Source of the DNA: Amyelois transitella
Taxonomy: Eukaryota; Arthropoda; Insecta; Lepidoptera; Pyralidae
DNA: 64,000 nucleotides
Assembly (NCBI RefSeq): GCF_032362555.1
Contig: NC_083523.1
Span: 2,021,501 to 2,085,500, forward strand
Direction: 5' to 3'
Shown here: in pieces, positions 17,120-27,843 of the stretch
Layout: each line of letters begins with the position of its first letter
Numbering within the stretch: the stretch's first letter is position 1
Program-made: the position numbers and the translations under genes
The notes under the pieces: generated by a model
Seen by the model: the letters and a program-made list of their open reading frames with translations, nothing else
The model's database searches: none
What the model was told of the DNA's origin: nothing

Positions 17120-18209
17120 ATGACGCACTTGCTCCAATATCCAACATATTTGATAAATTCATATCAAATAATCAGTCTCAATACATTCTTGGACCAAGTC
17201 TCTGCATCGACGAAATGTTACTGCCATTTAGAGGTCGTTGTAAGTTCATTATTTATATGCCTCAGAAACCTGCAAAATATGGTATCAAAATTTTATTATT
17301 AGTAGATGCTCGTACATACTATATTTATAATGCTTATATATACTACGGCAAGAATTCCGATGGTAAAGGATTGAGCGACTAAGAGAAAAAAATGTCAGTA
17401 CCCACTCACATCGGTTTTAAGACTTGCAAAAGTGGTTGAAAACTCAAACAGAAGTATTACAGCTGACAACTGGTTCAGCTCGATACCACAAGTCGAAATA
17501 TTGCTGAAAAAAGGACTGACTTACCTAGGTACCCTAAAAAAAATAAAGCTGAAATATAAATATAAATAATGGAGCTTGTTTCTTACCGAACAAAAATAGG
17601 CCGATAGAAAGTTCGTTGTATGGTTTTACTAAGGACTTTTCAATTTTATCATATGTACCAAAACCTAATAAAGCCATAGTATTGGTTTCTTTTTCTCATC
17701 ATACTCAAGAAATAGAGTGATACTGGAAAACCTGTCATGATTGCAGACTATAATCATACAAAAGGTGGAGTAGATGAGGTGGACAAGAAGTGCTCGATAT
17801 ATAGTTGCAGTCGTAAAACTCGACGTTGGCCTATGGCAATTTTTCAAAGAAAATTGGACATGGCAGGAATTAATTGTATCAAGGTTGTGCTGACAGTGAT
17901 GATAAAATGAGAAGAAAAGATTTTTTACTGAATATGGCAAGAGATTTAGTGTTAGATCATATGAAAACCCGAGCATATAATGAAAGATTGCCAAGGGAAC
18001 TGCGCATGACTATCACTAGGGTGTTAGGTAAGGATACCCTCCCTCCACCGTCAGTAGTACGACTAGTTTCATCAAGTGGCAAAAAACTATGTTATATTTG
18101 TCCATCAAAAATAAAAAGACAAACTAGATATGTCTGCAGTGATTGCGCGAAGCCAATTTGCCTTCAGTGCTCCAAGCCACTGTGTGATAATTGCCAAACA
18201 AAGCTGTGA
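17120..18209 (+). pseudogene. piggyBac transposase #2, decayed fragment
   Basis: The frame starts around 17124 within the catalytic domain (GPSLCIDEMLLPFRGRCKF, carrying the first Asp) and runs to a stop near 17382. Broken pieces follow: TADNWFSSIPQVEILLKKG, then ADYNHTKGGVDEVDKK with the third Asp. From 17874 to 18209 an open frame encodes the C-terminal part, ending in the zinc-binding cysteine-rich domain (CYICPSK ... CSDCAKPICLQCSKPLC). It differs strongly in sequence from piggyBac copies #1 and #3, so it is a separate lineage. The N-terminal half is missing. Confidence 0.8.
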
Positions 18210-18317
18210 TTTAGAAATCCTATATTTTTAAAATGAACCAACGAATATTCCTTATATTTTTGAGACTGATTATTATAATTGTTAATTTTTGAAATGTCTT
18301 AAGTTTAAAAAAAAGTT

Positions 18318-19921
18318 GATTTTGTAGATTTTTCTGTCATAAATGTGTATGGAAGGTAAAAAAAATTGTTTTGAATTCTGACCAGACAGCTTTTCATGGA
18401 GACACTACATACCCACCTGAACTGAAGGATGAGGCTACTACTGGTACTCCCTATAGTATTTTTTCACATTTTATTACATCAGAAATAGTTCAAAGGATTG
18501 TGGAAGAGTCTAATTTGTATTCCGTTCAAAAAAATGTGACTAAACCATTAAATTTATCTGAAACTGAGCTAATAAAGTTTATGGCGATACTGATATACAT
18601 GTCTGTTATAAAATATCCCAATGTACGGCTATACTGGTCAAATACTGTAGGTTTTCAACCAATCAAGGACATAATGACTGTCAACCGATTTGAGACTATT
18701 CGTCGATTTCTACATTTCAACAATAACGAGAAACATTTACCCAAGGAACACCCACAACATGATAGGCTCCATAAGATAAGGCCTATAATTAGCCATCTAA
18801 ATGAGAAATTTGCTTTAGTTCCTATGGAACAAAAACTCTCAATTGATGAACAGATGTGTGCCACAAAAGTGGCACACTTCATGAAGCAGTATTTACCTAA
18901 TAAGCCCCATAAGTGGGGGTTTAAATTATATGTGATGTGCAGCGTGAAAGGTTATGCTCATAAATTTGAAATATATACTGGCCAAGAGAATGAACGGCTT
19001 CCAGATGAACCAGATTTTGGGCCAGTGGGAAATGTTGTAGTCCGGCTTGCTAGAGGTGTCCCAAGCCATATAAATCATATAATTTATTTTGATAATTTTT
19101 ACACCTCTGTACCTTTAGTTACCTATCTTGCCAAACAAGGAATCTATAGCCTAGGTACTGTGCAATCTAACAGGCTAGTGAACTGTAAACTGCCGGACAA
19201 AAAAACAATGATGAAGAAATCTGTTCCTCGTGGAACTTATGAAGAGCAGATGACTGAATTTGACGGTATTGATTTGACAGCAGTTACTTGGAAGAACAAT
19301 AAAGTTGTAACTTTTCTATCTTCATATGTTGGAGCTGAACCTGTGGGCCAAGTAGAAAGATTTGACAAGGCAAATAAGACTAGAATTAAAATTTCATGCC
19401 CACATATAATAAAGGAATATAATGCCCATATGGGCGGAGTGGACCTAATGGATAGCTTTTTTGGGAGGTACCGAATTGCAATGAGAAGCCGAAAGTGGTA
19501 TCTTCGTATCTTATACCACTTATTGGACATGACGGTAATAAATTCTTGGCTTGTGTATAAAAATTTAAAAACAACTGAAGCCAATTCATCAGTTCTAAAC
19601 CTATGTAACTATAGACTGGAACTAGCTGAGGTATTAGCCAAAGTAAATAACTCATTTGAACTCTGCAACAAAAGAGGAATGCCAAGTACCAGCAACAGTG
19701 TTGAAATGGAAATACAAGCAAAAAAAAGGAGAGGACCAGCTCAACATATTCCTCCTAAGGACATAAGGACTGATAATGTTGGTCACTGGCCTGGTAATTG
19801 TGTTCGCAGCAGATGCAAAATGCCTGGATGCAAGGGATACACGCAAAACAGGTGTGAGAAGTGTGGAGTAGCTCTTTGTCTTACCACAACCAAAAATTGT
19901 TTTAATAATTTTCATATGTAG
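18318..19921 (+). CDS. piggyBac transposase #3 (PGBD-like), long intact ORF without clear ATG
   Basis: The frame is open from just after a TGA near 18318 to the TAG at 19919-19921. The first in-frame ATG comes after the domain has already begun, and the most upstream candidate starts are non-ATG (TTG at 18371). The N-terminal acidic region is therefore missing or joined by an unseen splice. The DDE_Tnp_1_7 domain is complete: PYSIFSHFITSEIV, KLSIDEQMC (first Asp), HIIYFDNFYTS (second Asp), AHMGGVDLMDSFFGRYR (third Asp region), and a C-terminal cysteine-rich domain (CVRSRCKMPGC ... CEKCGVALC). The catalytic residues look intact. It could be a recently truncated copy or a domesticated gene; the absence of stops in over 500 codons beside much-decayed neighbours is notable. 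Confidence 0.75.
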
Positions 19922-20084
19922 TTATTGTCTAGTGAGTGCATAGTGTTGTAGTTCTGCAACAAATGGTTTTTAATAAAAATAGCTATGAAAATAAAAAAAA
20001 CTATTTTTTTTATTATTCTTCCCTAAATCAGCATATTCATGGCTCCAAAATATATTTTTTCTCGGTCTAAAAATAAAATCATGC

Positions 20085-20109
20085 ATAAAATCATGCATTT
20101 AAGGGTTAA
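20085..20109 (+). repeat. piggyBac-like right end (AGGG plus TTAA)
   Basis: GCATTTAAGGG is followed by TTAA at 20106-20109, behind a duplicated ATAAAATCATGCAT. This style fits the right terminus of a piggyBac element, probably copy #3. A second AGGG/TTAA pair lies at 20261-20268. Confidence 0.4.
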
Positions 20110-20268
20110 ATATTTTACCTTAATATATATTCCTAAAATCAAAATATTGTAAATAAAATATCTGAATAAACTAATTTTATAAAAATATTTGCTATTAAAA
20201 TGGTGTCTCGTGGACTACCACGTCAGTACAATTGTAAAATTTAAGCCACGTCAGTCGCAGAGGGTTAA

Positions 20269-20560
20269 GTACCCCATCTTGCCACCCTTTCTTTCCCCTA
20301 CCAGAATTATTCAAATGTTGAAATCTTATCACGAGAAACGAAAAAATCATCTTAAGTCCATGGAAAAGCAATTCGCAGCAAACGTTATAAAGTTTTATGC
20401 AAAACAAAAAGGTACTTCTTGATATATCAGCTTGCAAATGCAAAGATTTCAACAATTGCACGTGTCTTAGAGAAAAGAAGGTGCCAAAACGTAAACAAGC
20501 CTTTTAACTGACCAAAGAACGGGTCGCAAAATGATGATTGGCAGAGTTGATAATACTGTA
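20269..20560 (+). pseudogene. unassigned cysteine-motif gene fragment
   Basis: After TTAA at 20265-20268 a coding-like block reads MLKSYHEKRKNHLKSMEKQF and continues to a stop at 20420. It then continues as ISACKCKDFNNCTCLREKKV and, after a frame change, KREQAF- and GRKMMIG-like pieces. I have the impression of a multicopy arthropod family with a CKC...CTC signature but cannot name it. Its end before the next hAT copy is unclear. Confidence 0.35.
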
Positions 20561-20789
20561 AGTAAAAAAAAACTAATTTAGAAAACCTCTCATTTTCTAA
20601 ATCGACATAAAAATATCAGTAGAAGAAAATCTCAAAATCTGATCCCGGCACGCGCCGCAAAGCATAACAATAAAGTCGTAGTTGCTGACTATTTTACCAA
20701 ATTAAAAAAGACTTTGGAAGAAAACTACGTTTTGTATAAGCTAACACAAATGTCTTTTTTTTTCAGTTCCAGACACTTCTTCAGACATG
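20561..20789. other. short spacer between decayed transposons
   Basis: AT-rich, no recognised coding, apart from a possible acceptor (TTTTTTTTCAG) near 20766 that would lead into the hAT #2 reading. Confidence 0.3.
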
Positions 20790-23363
20790 GCAGATGACAA
20801 AAAAAATTGTCTGGAGCACAATTTCGTAAGAGAAAATTAGAGAAACAATTATCGTTAGCAAAACAAGCAGACTCGTTCAAGAAGTATCTTCGTCCAAATC
20901 TTCAAGAACCGCAACCATCAGGCAACAATACAAATGATGATTTGGGAGAAGACATAAAAAATCCCACCACAGGAAGCTGTATGACAGAAGGTCCCGTTTT
21001 ATTTTCAGCAAAAGAAAATATTCCACAACACAGTGAAATAACCAAACAACCACAACCAGGCAAAAGTACAAATGATGATATGGGAGAAGACACTAATAAT
21101 CCTCCCATAGAAAGTTGTCCCATTTTAAACTTCAGTGACCCAACAACATGCAACAACTGCAACATGGGATGTCTCTACTGATTATCTGCGGCAAATCCTC
21201 GTTTAACGCGGGCCAGATCAAGTGAAAAATATCGACTTCCCATTAGATAACCAGCGCAGAAAGTTTTCTACAGTGCATTATAAGAGAAGACTAGTCAATG
21301 GTGAACGTGTGCCTCGTTCATGGCTGCAATATTCAGCTTCAAAGGATTCAGTGTTCTGTTTCTGTTGTAAGCTATTTTCTACAGATGAAAAATCCGCTCT
21401 ATGCAACAAAGGTGCGAATGATTGGAAGAATATATCATCTTTATTACACTGGCTACCCATTTAGCAAGCTACCAACAGTGGAGAGAGCTTCGGTTGAAGA
21501 CTAATAAAACAATCGATGAGGAAAATTAACGTTTGATAAGGGACGAGGAAAAATACTGGCAACAGGTTCTCGAAAGGTTGATTGCTTTAGTGAGAGTTCT
21601 AGGAAGCCAAAACTTACCTTTTCGTGGAACGCATGATAAAATATTTACTCCTGGCAATGGAATTTTTTTGAAAATGGTTGAATATCTAGCTTTATTTGAT
21701 CCTATCATGAATGAACATCTTAGAAAAGCATGTAACAAAGATATTCATGTTCATTTCCTCGGAAAAAATATCCAAAATGAACTGATCTGGCTAAAGCTGT
21801 CCAGGAGAAAATACTGGCGTCTATTAACTCAGCTATGTATTATTCAATAATTCTAGATTGTACACCTGACGTAAGTCATGTTGAACAAATGACTATCATC
21901 GTTCGAATTGTCAAATTGATTACTGATGAACGTAAATGTGAAATCAAAGAATTTTTTTTAGGATTTGTCCCTCTTTCAGACACAACTGGTGCTGGCATAA
22001 CTGAAAAAATTCTTGATCAGTTAAATGAGATGTCTCTCTCATTAGAAAATTTACGTGGACAAGGGTATGACAATGGAAGTAACATGAAAGGTAAGCACAG
22101 TGGTGTTCAAAAAAGGATTTTAGATATAAATCCACGTGCTTTTTTTGTACCCTGCAGTTCACAGACGCTAAATCATGTTGTGAATGATGCTGCAAAATGT
22201 TGTCAGGCAGCGACATCGTTTTTCAACTTGGTCGAAAAAAATATATGTATATTTCTCTGCCTCAAACCATCGTTGGGAAGTCCTATTGCGTCATGTGCCT
22301 AGTTTGACACTGAAACCATTGAGCGATACAAAATGGGAAAGTAGGATTGATGCATTGCGTCCATTACGTTACCAATTAGCTGATGTGCATGATGCGCTTG
22401 TGGACATTTATGAAGATCATACTCTGATTGGTGCATCTGGAAATCAAATTCGAATTGAGGCTCAGTCTATTGCTGGAAAAATTGCGGATTTCAAGTTTGT
22501 TGCTTCACTTGTCGTGTGGTATAATATTTTGTTCGAAATTAATTTGACTAGCAAAGTTCTTCAATCCCAGGAATCTAACCTCAATACCGTTACAAATGCT
22601 CTTCTAAAAACGAAAACATTTCTTGAAAACTGCAGAAGTGATTTGGGATTAGAAAAAATGCTAGTAGAAGCTAAAGATATATCAGAAGAAATGAATATTG
22701 ACGCATCATTCGCATCAGAAACGAAGCCAGTCCGCCTAAGAAAGGAAAAGACAGTTAAGCTATGAAGCGGAAGATAAGCCAATATGTGATGCGAAAGACC
22801 AGTTCAAAATAACTTTTTATTTTGCTGTGCTAGATACCGCAATAAATTCAGTTGATGAGAGATTTAATCAGCTAAAAAGTATTAGTCATGTGTTTGGATT
22901 TCTCTACAACGTTCATGAGATGCAAAATAAAACTTCCAAAGCTGTTCTGGAACACTGCATAAAGTTGGAAGAATCTCTTAGTGATGGAAACTCTAAGGAT
23001 GTTGATGCAACTGAGTTATGCAGTGAATTACAAGCTATTGCAAGAAGAGTACCAAATAACACTGCGCCACAAGACGTTTTAAATTATATTTGTGAAAATA
23101 GGCTACAAGATAGCGTACCTAATTTAGTAACAGCAATAAGGGTATTGCTCACACTTCCCGTGTCTGTGGCCAGTGGAGAGCGCAGTTTTTCTAAACTTAA
23201 ACTGATTAAAACATATCTACGGTCCACAATGACTCAAGAAAGGCTTGTGGAGTTATCGACTTTATCAATTGAGCAAGAAATTGCTGAATCAATTGATTTA
23301 AAAGAAATCGTTTCAACATTTGCAAGAATGAAGGCAAGAAAAATATTTTTTTTACAAAAATAA
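20790..23363 (+). pseudogene. hAT (ZMYM1-like) transposase copy #2, multiple frameshifts
   Basis: The reading begins near 20799 with SGAQFRKRKLEKQLSLAKQ, typical of ZMYM1-like hAT proteins. An acidic linker holding an imperfect repeat (NNTNDDLGED and KSTNDDMGED) follows, then the TTF zinc-finger region (RSWLQYSASKDSVFCFCCKL). Further along come the DUF4371-like part (QNLPFRGTHDKIF), the catalytic stretch YSIILDCTPDVSH, the GQGYDNGSNMKGKHSG block, and the C-terminal hAT dimerisation block (RVLLTLPVSVASGERSFSKL). At least six frame changes or stops (near 21150, 21460, 21830, 22240, 22764) show it is dead. It differs from copy #1 and ends about 70 bp before the intact PIF element. Confidence 0.85.
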
Positions 23364-23429
23364 TGTCTACAGCCTGGCAACAGAGTCGTGTCACAAGACT
23401 GCTCTAATTATTTGATTAAAAAATACATT

Positions 23430-23480
23430 AGGCGGGTCCACACAGAGCGAGCAGCCTCGCGAGGCATTTGCCGCGCGAGG
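23430..23480 (+). repeat. left TIR of PIF/Harbinger #2
   Basis: Starts AGGCGGGTCCACACAGAGCG and ends ...CCGCGCGAGG. Very GC-rich against its surroundings. GC-rich direct and inverted motifs (CGAGG, GCCTCG) continue to about 23560. Confidence 0.95.
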
Positions 23481-23664
23481 CCGCTCGGTCTATGTAGACG
23501 TGCCTCGGCCGAGGAAATCGCGTGTACCGCCGCGGGCGAGCGACCGAGCGTCCGAGCAACCGAGTGTCGGCTTTTTGTTTTGCTCAAAGGCGCCTCAGTC
23601 GTTTGCCGCGCGCACTCTGGACGCACGTGTATTTTGTTTCGTGCCTCGCTCGAGCTTAATAATT

Positions 23665-25701
23665 ATGGATAAAGATCAGTGTTTGAAATTAATATCTCTC
23701 TATGGTGTAAACACCTGGCTATGGAATGCAAGTGATCCTAATTATACAAATAGAGGGCTTAGAGAAGATGCCTGGTTAAATATTAGCCGCGAGATGAATA
23801 TCCCCATTCCTGATTTAAAAAAGAAGATGGAGTCGTTGATGGGATCCTACCGGCGGGAAAAATCACGAGAAAAGAAAAGTCGTTTGACAGGATCAGGTAA
23901 GATGTATATATTTATTAATTGCTTTCACATTTACTACTAAGAACTATTATCTACTATTATAAAAACTTGTCACTTTTATCTTCCAGGTCGTGATGACGTT
24001 TATAAATCCAGCTGGTTTGCATATAATGCCTTTGCATTTATGTCTGATAGGAACGAGCCAGGTACCACGCGGGATACTATGGAAAATGTAAGTACATATA
24101 ATATTTCTTATTGATAGTTATCTTGCCATGAGACAGTTCCATTCGTAATAAAATGTCTTGCTAGGTGGTCACGTACCTCTTTAGCATTATTTGCTCCCCG
24201 TCGTGGTATTTGTTGAATTGGTAATAATGATGTTGGTTCTGATTCATTTCGCCAACTACCTTCTACCATTTCCCCGTCATTTCCCACCACATCAAAAAAG
24301 CCAGGAGCTGCAAAGCTATTAGAGGATGTTCTCCGTAAATAGTTATACAAATGAATTGATGCTAAGACCACTTTTGTTGCTTGTTCCGGTTCCAATAACA
24401 TTGGTTTACGCAAAACTCTATAAACAGAACTTAACACTCCGAAAGCGTTTTCTACAACTCTTCGTGCTCTGGAGAGTCTATAATTAAAAATTCTTTCCTT
24501 TGAACCTCTTTCTGGATTGCCCTCGTAAGGTCTCATGGTGTATTCATTCAGCTGAAAAGCTTTGTCACCTAATATATAAAATGGTACTTTGGTAGAGTAC
24601 GGTATTTGCAAAATTGTGGGTGATGGGATGTTAAGTTCTCTTTTTTCAAGTTTTTGATATAATTTTGTATTTTTAAAGACACCTCCATCAGAAATCCGTC
24701 CTTTACTCCCAACATTTACATATAAAAAGTTGTAATTTTCATCTACTAAGGCGAACAAAACTATACTTGAAAATGATTTATAATTATCATAGTCATTGCC
24801 ACTGTTTATGGGAGACTGTAAAACAACATGCTTGCCATCCATCGCTGCTACAGCATGTGGGAAATTCCATTTATTAAGGAAACCGTTTGAAATTGCGAGC
24901 CACTCTTTTTCTGTAGCCGGCACCTAAAATTGATATAAAAAAGTATATATTATTTTACAGAATGAAACCGATACTAACGATGAAACAGTAAGCGCAACTC
25001 AACTCGCTCAAGACCCTTCACCTGACAACGACAATATTCAAGTTATGGAAAATCAGCAACAACAAGATGACACCAATAACACACAATTTAGAGTTGGAAC
25101 GCAAGACCAGAGATCCAGAAAACGAAGCAAAAAAAGACCTGCGAAAGACACAGACGATTTATCGGACGAAACTCTTTCCGAAGCTTTCAGGATTCTCCAG
25201 CAGTGCGCAGAACCACAGCCAGCCCCACAGCCGCCTTGTGACTCGTATTCGGCATTTGGACAATACATAGCCAACGAATTGAGAAACTATGATCCAGTAA
25301 CTCTGGCGCATGTAAAAAAAGATATATGCGCAATAATATTTCAAGCCAACACAGGAGCTTATCAACAATATGGCTATTATACACAGAACTATGCTAGGTC
25401 TATGCAACATCCTAGCAGTCATGCTTCATCTTACACCGATCCGATGTCTCCCTCACCACTACCTCCTCAACCAGCAATTACCTCCTTTCCGATGACTTCT
25501 CCAATTCAATCAGAGATTCCACTTCCCCCTTCCCCTCCAATGACTTCTCAAAATCCATCAGAGATTCCTCCTCCCCCTTCCCCTCCAATGACTTCTCAAA
25601 ATCCATCAGAGATTCCTCCTCCCCCTTCCCCTCCAATGACTTCTCAAAATCCATCAGAGATTCCTCCTCCCCCTCTGCCTCCTAAATATACTAAAACATA
25701 A
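23665..25701 (+). CDS. MADF-domain accessory protein of PIF/Harbinger #2
   Basis: Three exons: 23665-23896, 23987-24087 and 24961-25701. All junctions are GT/AG and in phase, giving 357 residues. The MADF (Adf1-type, Myb-like) DNA-binding domain occupies about residues 5-100: CLKLISLYGVNTWLWNASDP, WLNISREMNI and WFAYNAFAFM. An acidic and Gln-rich linker and a basic [10 protein letters not shown] patch follow, then a region in the position of a BESS-type interaction segment ([17 protein letters not shown]). The end is a Pro-rich tail of three 16-residue repeats. In PIF/Harbinger elements a second Myb- or MADF-type protein helps bring the transposase to the element ends and nucleus; that role is inferred here. 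Intron 2 (24088-24960) contains the entire last coding exon of the antisense transposase. Confidence 0.85.
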
Positions 25702-26287
25702 TGCGAGCGACACGTTGAAATTGATTTCACTTTTCTTTCTTTTTATTTTTTTGCTATTTGTGTGCAGTTACTGTGAAAGTTATAATTAAAGTGATTGGAC
25801 TAAATTGAATAGATATTGTTTTTCTTTCACTTACCTTTACATAATCCTTTAAATGTTCGATGATGGCATCACAAACTTCAGGAACAATCTTCGATATAGA
25901 TTGTTTCGAAATGCGAAAGAGATACTGCAAACTGGTATAAGAATCTCCTGTCGCTAAGAACCGTAATGTTAAAAGTAGCTTTTCTCTCACGGTTATCGCT
26001 CGACGCCAGTTCGTATCATTTCTCCGAAGTTTGCTTTGCAAGTTTGAACACAATAGATCCAACTCCTCTGCATTAATGCGTGCAAAATTTTTCTCCACTC
26101 CATCATTAATCAATTCTTGGTACAGTTCGTTTCCATAACATTCCTTTCCATTATATAATCTGTTTTTGTATAATGTCTGGATCCAATATTGTCTTCGTTT
26201 AAGTTTTTTTTGTCTTCTCTTTTTTATAATCCTATTTATAAGTATAAAAGCAACAGCTGCCACCGCAACACGTACGTGTGGTGCCAT
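24108..26287 (-). CDS. PIF/Harbinger transposase #2 (HARBI1-like), intact
   Basis: Exon 1 is 26287-25835 (151 codons), exon 2 is 24923-24108 (271 codons plus stop). The donor GTAAGTG and the acceptor ATTTTAG join in phase 0 to give 422 residues, normal for the family. Exon 1 has a hydrophobic start, then a basic stretch ([16 protein letters not shown]) and the helical N-terminal domain ending [18 protein letters not shown]. Exon 2 has the DDE_4 core with all acidic residues: Asp in AAMDGKHVV, Asp in GRISDGGVF, Glu in RRVVENAFG. The product should cut and join the element at its TIRs. The intron (25834-24924) encloses the last exon of the antisense MADF gene. The start is the first ATG after the right TIR and gives the full domain. 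Confidence 0.9.
25534..25677 (+). repeat. 48-bp coding tandem repeat, three units
   Basis: Units start at 25534, 25582 and 25630 and encode [16 protein letters not shown]; the last ends in PLPP. A diverged earlier unit lies at about 25486-25533. Units 1 and 2 look identical, implying recent slippage or gene conversion. Confidence 0.9.
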
Positions 26288-26353
26288 GATGTCTTAACTC
26301 TCAACTGAACGAACGATGATACCGAGGCTGCCGCGCTCGTTCGGGGACAGTTT

Positions 26354-26404
26354 CCTCGCGCGGCAAATGCCTCGCGAGGCTGCTCGCTCTGTGTGGACTC
26401 GCCT
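26354..26404 (-). repeat. right TIR of PIF/Harbinger #2
   Basis: Inverse of 23430-23480 with one mismatch (GGCGAGTCC against GGCGGGTCC). Confidence 0.95.
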
Positions 26405-26592
26405 ATTTATAATCTGCTTTGCTTTAATTACCTGAACCCATGCAGTACCTGGTAAAGTTTTTTTTTTATCTTTGAACATGAACCCATGTCCGGGGTATTC
26501 AAAAGTACAAAATTCTCCGACTCGTAGTACCTAAGGAGTTTCTTTTGTCACTCTTTAATCGGTGTACCTAGTATTTTATTTAGTTGTGATTT

Positions 26593-27786
26593 TTGTTGTG
26601 TTTTTATGGGCGTCGTTCCAAAATTTTGCCTAGGGCACCAAGTTTCGTTGAGCCGGCGCTGGGAAGATTCAAGATAACGTTTTCAGATGAGTACGAGGAC
26701 TTGTTAGAAAGTCACATCAAAGACTTAGCTGACCGTTGCATGCCATTGTCTAAAAAAGAATTTTTAAAGCTTGCTTATGATTTAGCTGAGAAACTTAAAC
26801 TACCTCATCGCTTTAACAAAGAAAAAAGAATGGCAGGGAAACATTTTTATGATGACTTCATAAAGAGACATCCAGATATAAGCCTAAGAACCGCAGAATC
26901 CACAAGCTTAATGCGTGCTATTGGTTTTAATAAACACCAAGTTGACATTTTCTTTGCAAATTTAGAAAAGCTCATGAATATATATAACTTCCGTCCATCA
27001 AATATTTATAACTGTGACAAAACTGGTGTTACCACAGTCCAGAAACATGAAAAAGTTATGACAAAGAAAAACATACGGCAAGTGGGGAAATTGACGTCAG
27101 CAGAAAGATGAAAAAATGTAACTAGTATGAGTGACACAGGACAGTTTATTCCCCCCTTTTTCATATTTCCTCGCCAAAGAATAAATGATCGTTTAATGAT
27201 TAATGCGCCACCAGAAAGTGACGCTGTAGCTCAGCCTAAAGGATGGATAAACAACGAAATCTTTGTGGTTGTCACATTTTGTGAAATTTACTAGACCGGC
27301 AAAAGAATCGCCTATTCTACTAGTGCTTGACGGGCATAGCAGTCACAAGACGTTAGACGTCATAAACTTCTGTAGAGAAAAAAACACATATTCTTGCTCA
27401 GCACCCCACCGCACACAACACACAAGCTGCAACCATTGGACCGTTCTTTCATGAAACCCTTCAAAAATGCTTACAATGAGCGCTGTGGTTTGTGGATGCG
27501 AGCAAATGCTGGTGCCAGATTAACTGAATATGACATTGCCGGTCTTGTAGCAGAAGCATTTAAGAAAGTTGCCCGCTATGAAATAGCAGAGGCAGGATTT
27601 AGATGTGGAGGAATTCATCCTTTCGACAGAAACATATTCACAGACCTGGATTATTTGCCCAGCAATATAACTAATATTCCTCTTGATAATAAAGTAGCAA
27701 ATGACGCAGACACAACTAATGTTGCAGCCAATGTTGAGTCTAGCATCAAGTCTGCCAATTGTGCTATACATTTGTGTTTTGTATAA
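26593..27786 (+). pseudogene. pogo/Tigger-type transposase #2, frameshifted
   Basis: The frame from 26593 to 27111 covers the CENP-B-type HTH (KLPHRFNKEKRMAGKHFYDD), RHPDISLRTAESTS and the first Asp (YNCDKTG), and ends in a TGA after GKLTSAER. Reading continues in the same frame (GQFIPPFFIFPRQRINDRL) and shifts near 27260 to the block with the second Asp (LVLDGHSSH). It shifts again near 27394 to PHTTHKLQPLDRSFMKPFKN and the C-terminus ending CGGIHPFDRNIFTDLDYLP, with a stop at 27786. An AATAAA lies just after the stop. The N-terminal psq-type helix before residue 30 is not recognised. It ends 57 bp from the convergent MYG1 stop codon. Confidence 0.85.
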
Positions 27787-27843
27787 TTTAGTTTAAATAA
27801 AAAAAAAATGCTATTTTAAAATCAATACTGGTATATATTAGTA

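Larger units (their letters stand above)
23430..26404. mobile_element. PIF/Harbinger element #2, apparently intact, 2,975 bp
   Basis: It is bounded by 51-bp inverted repeats (23430-23480 and 26354-26404) identical at 50 of 51 positions. It carries an uninterrupted transposase gene on the minus strand and an uninterrupted MADF-domain gene on the plus strand, each with intact splice sites. ATT lies directly outside both ends; the superfamily usually duplicates TWA, so the exact target duplication is off by one or diverged. Near-identical TIRs and two clean genes suggest a young, possibly autonomous copy. Confidence 0.92.
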
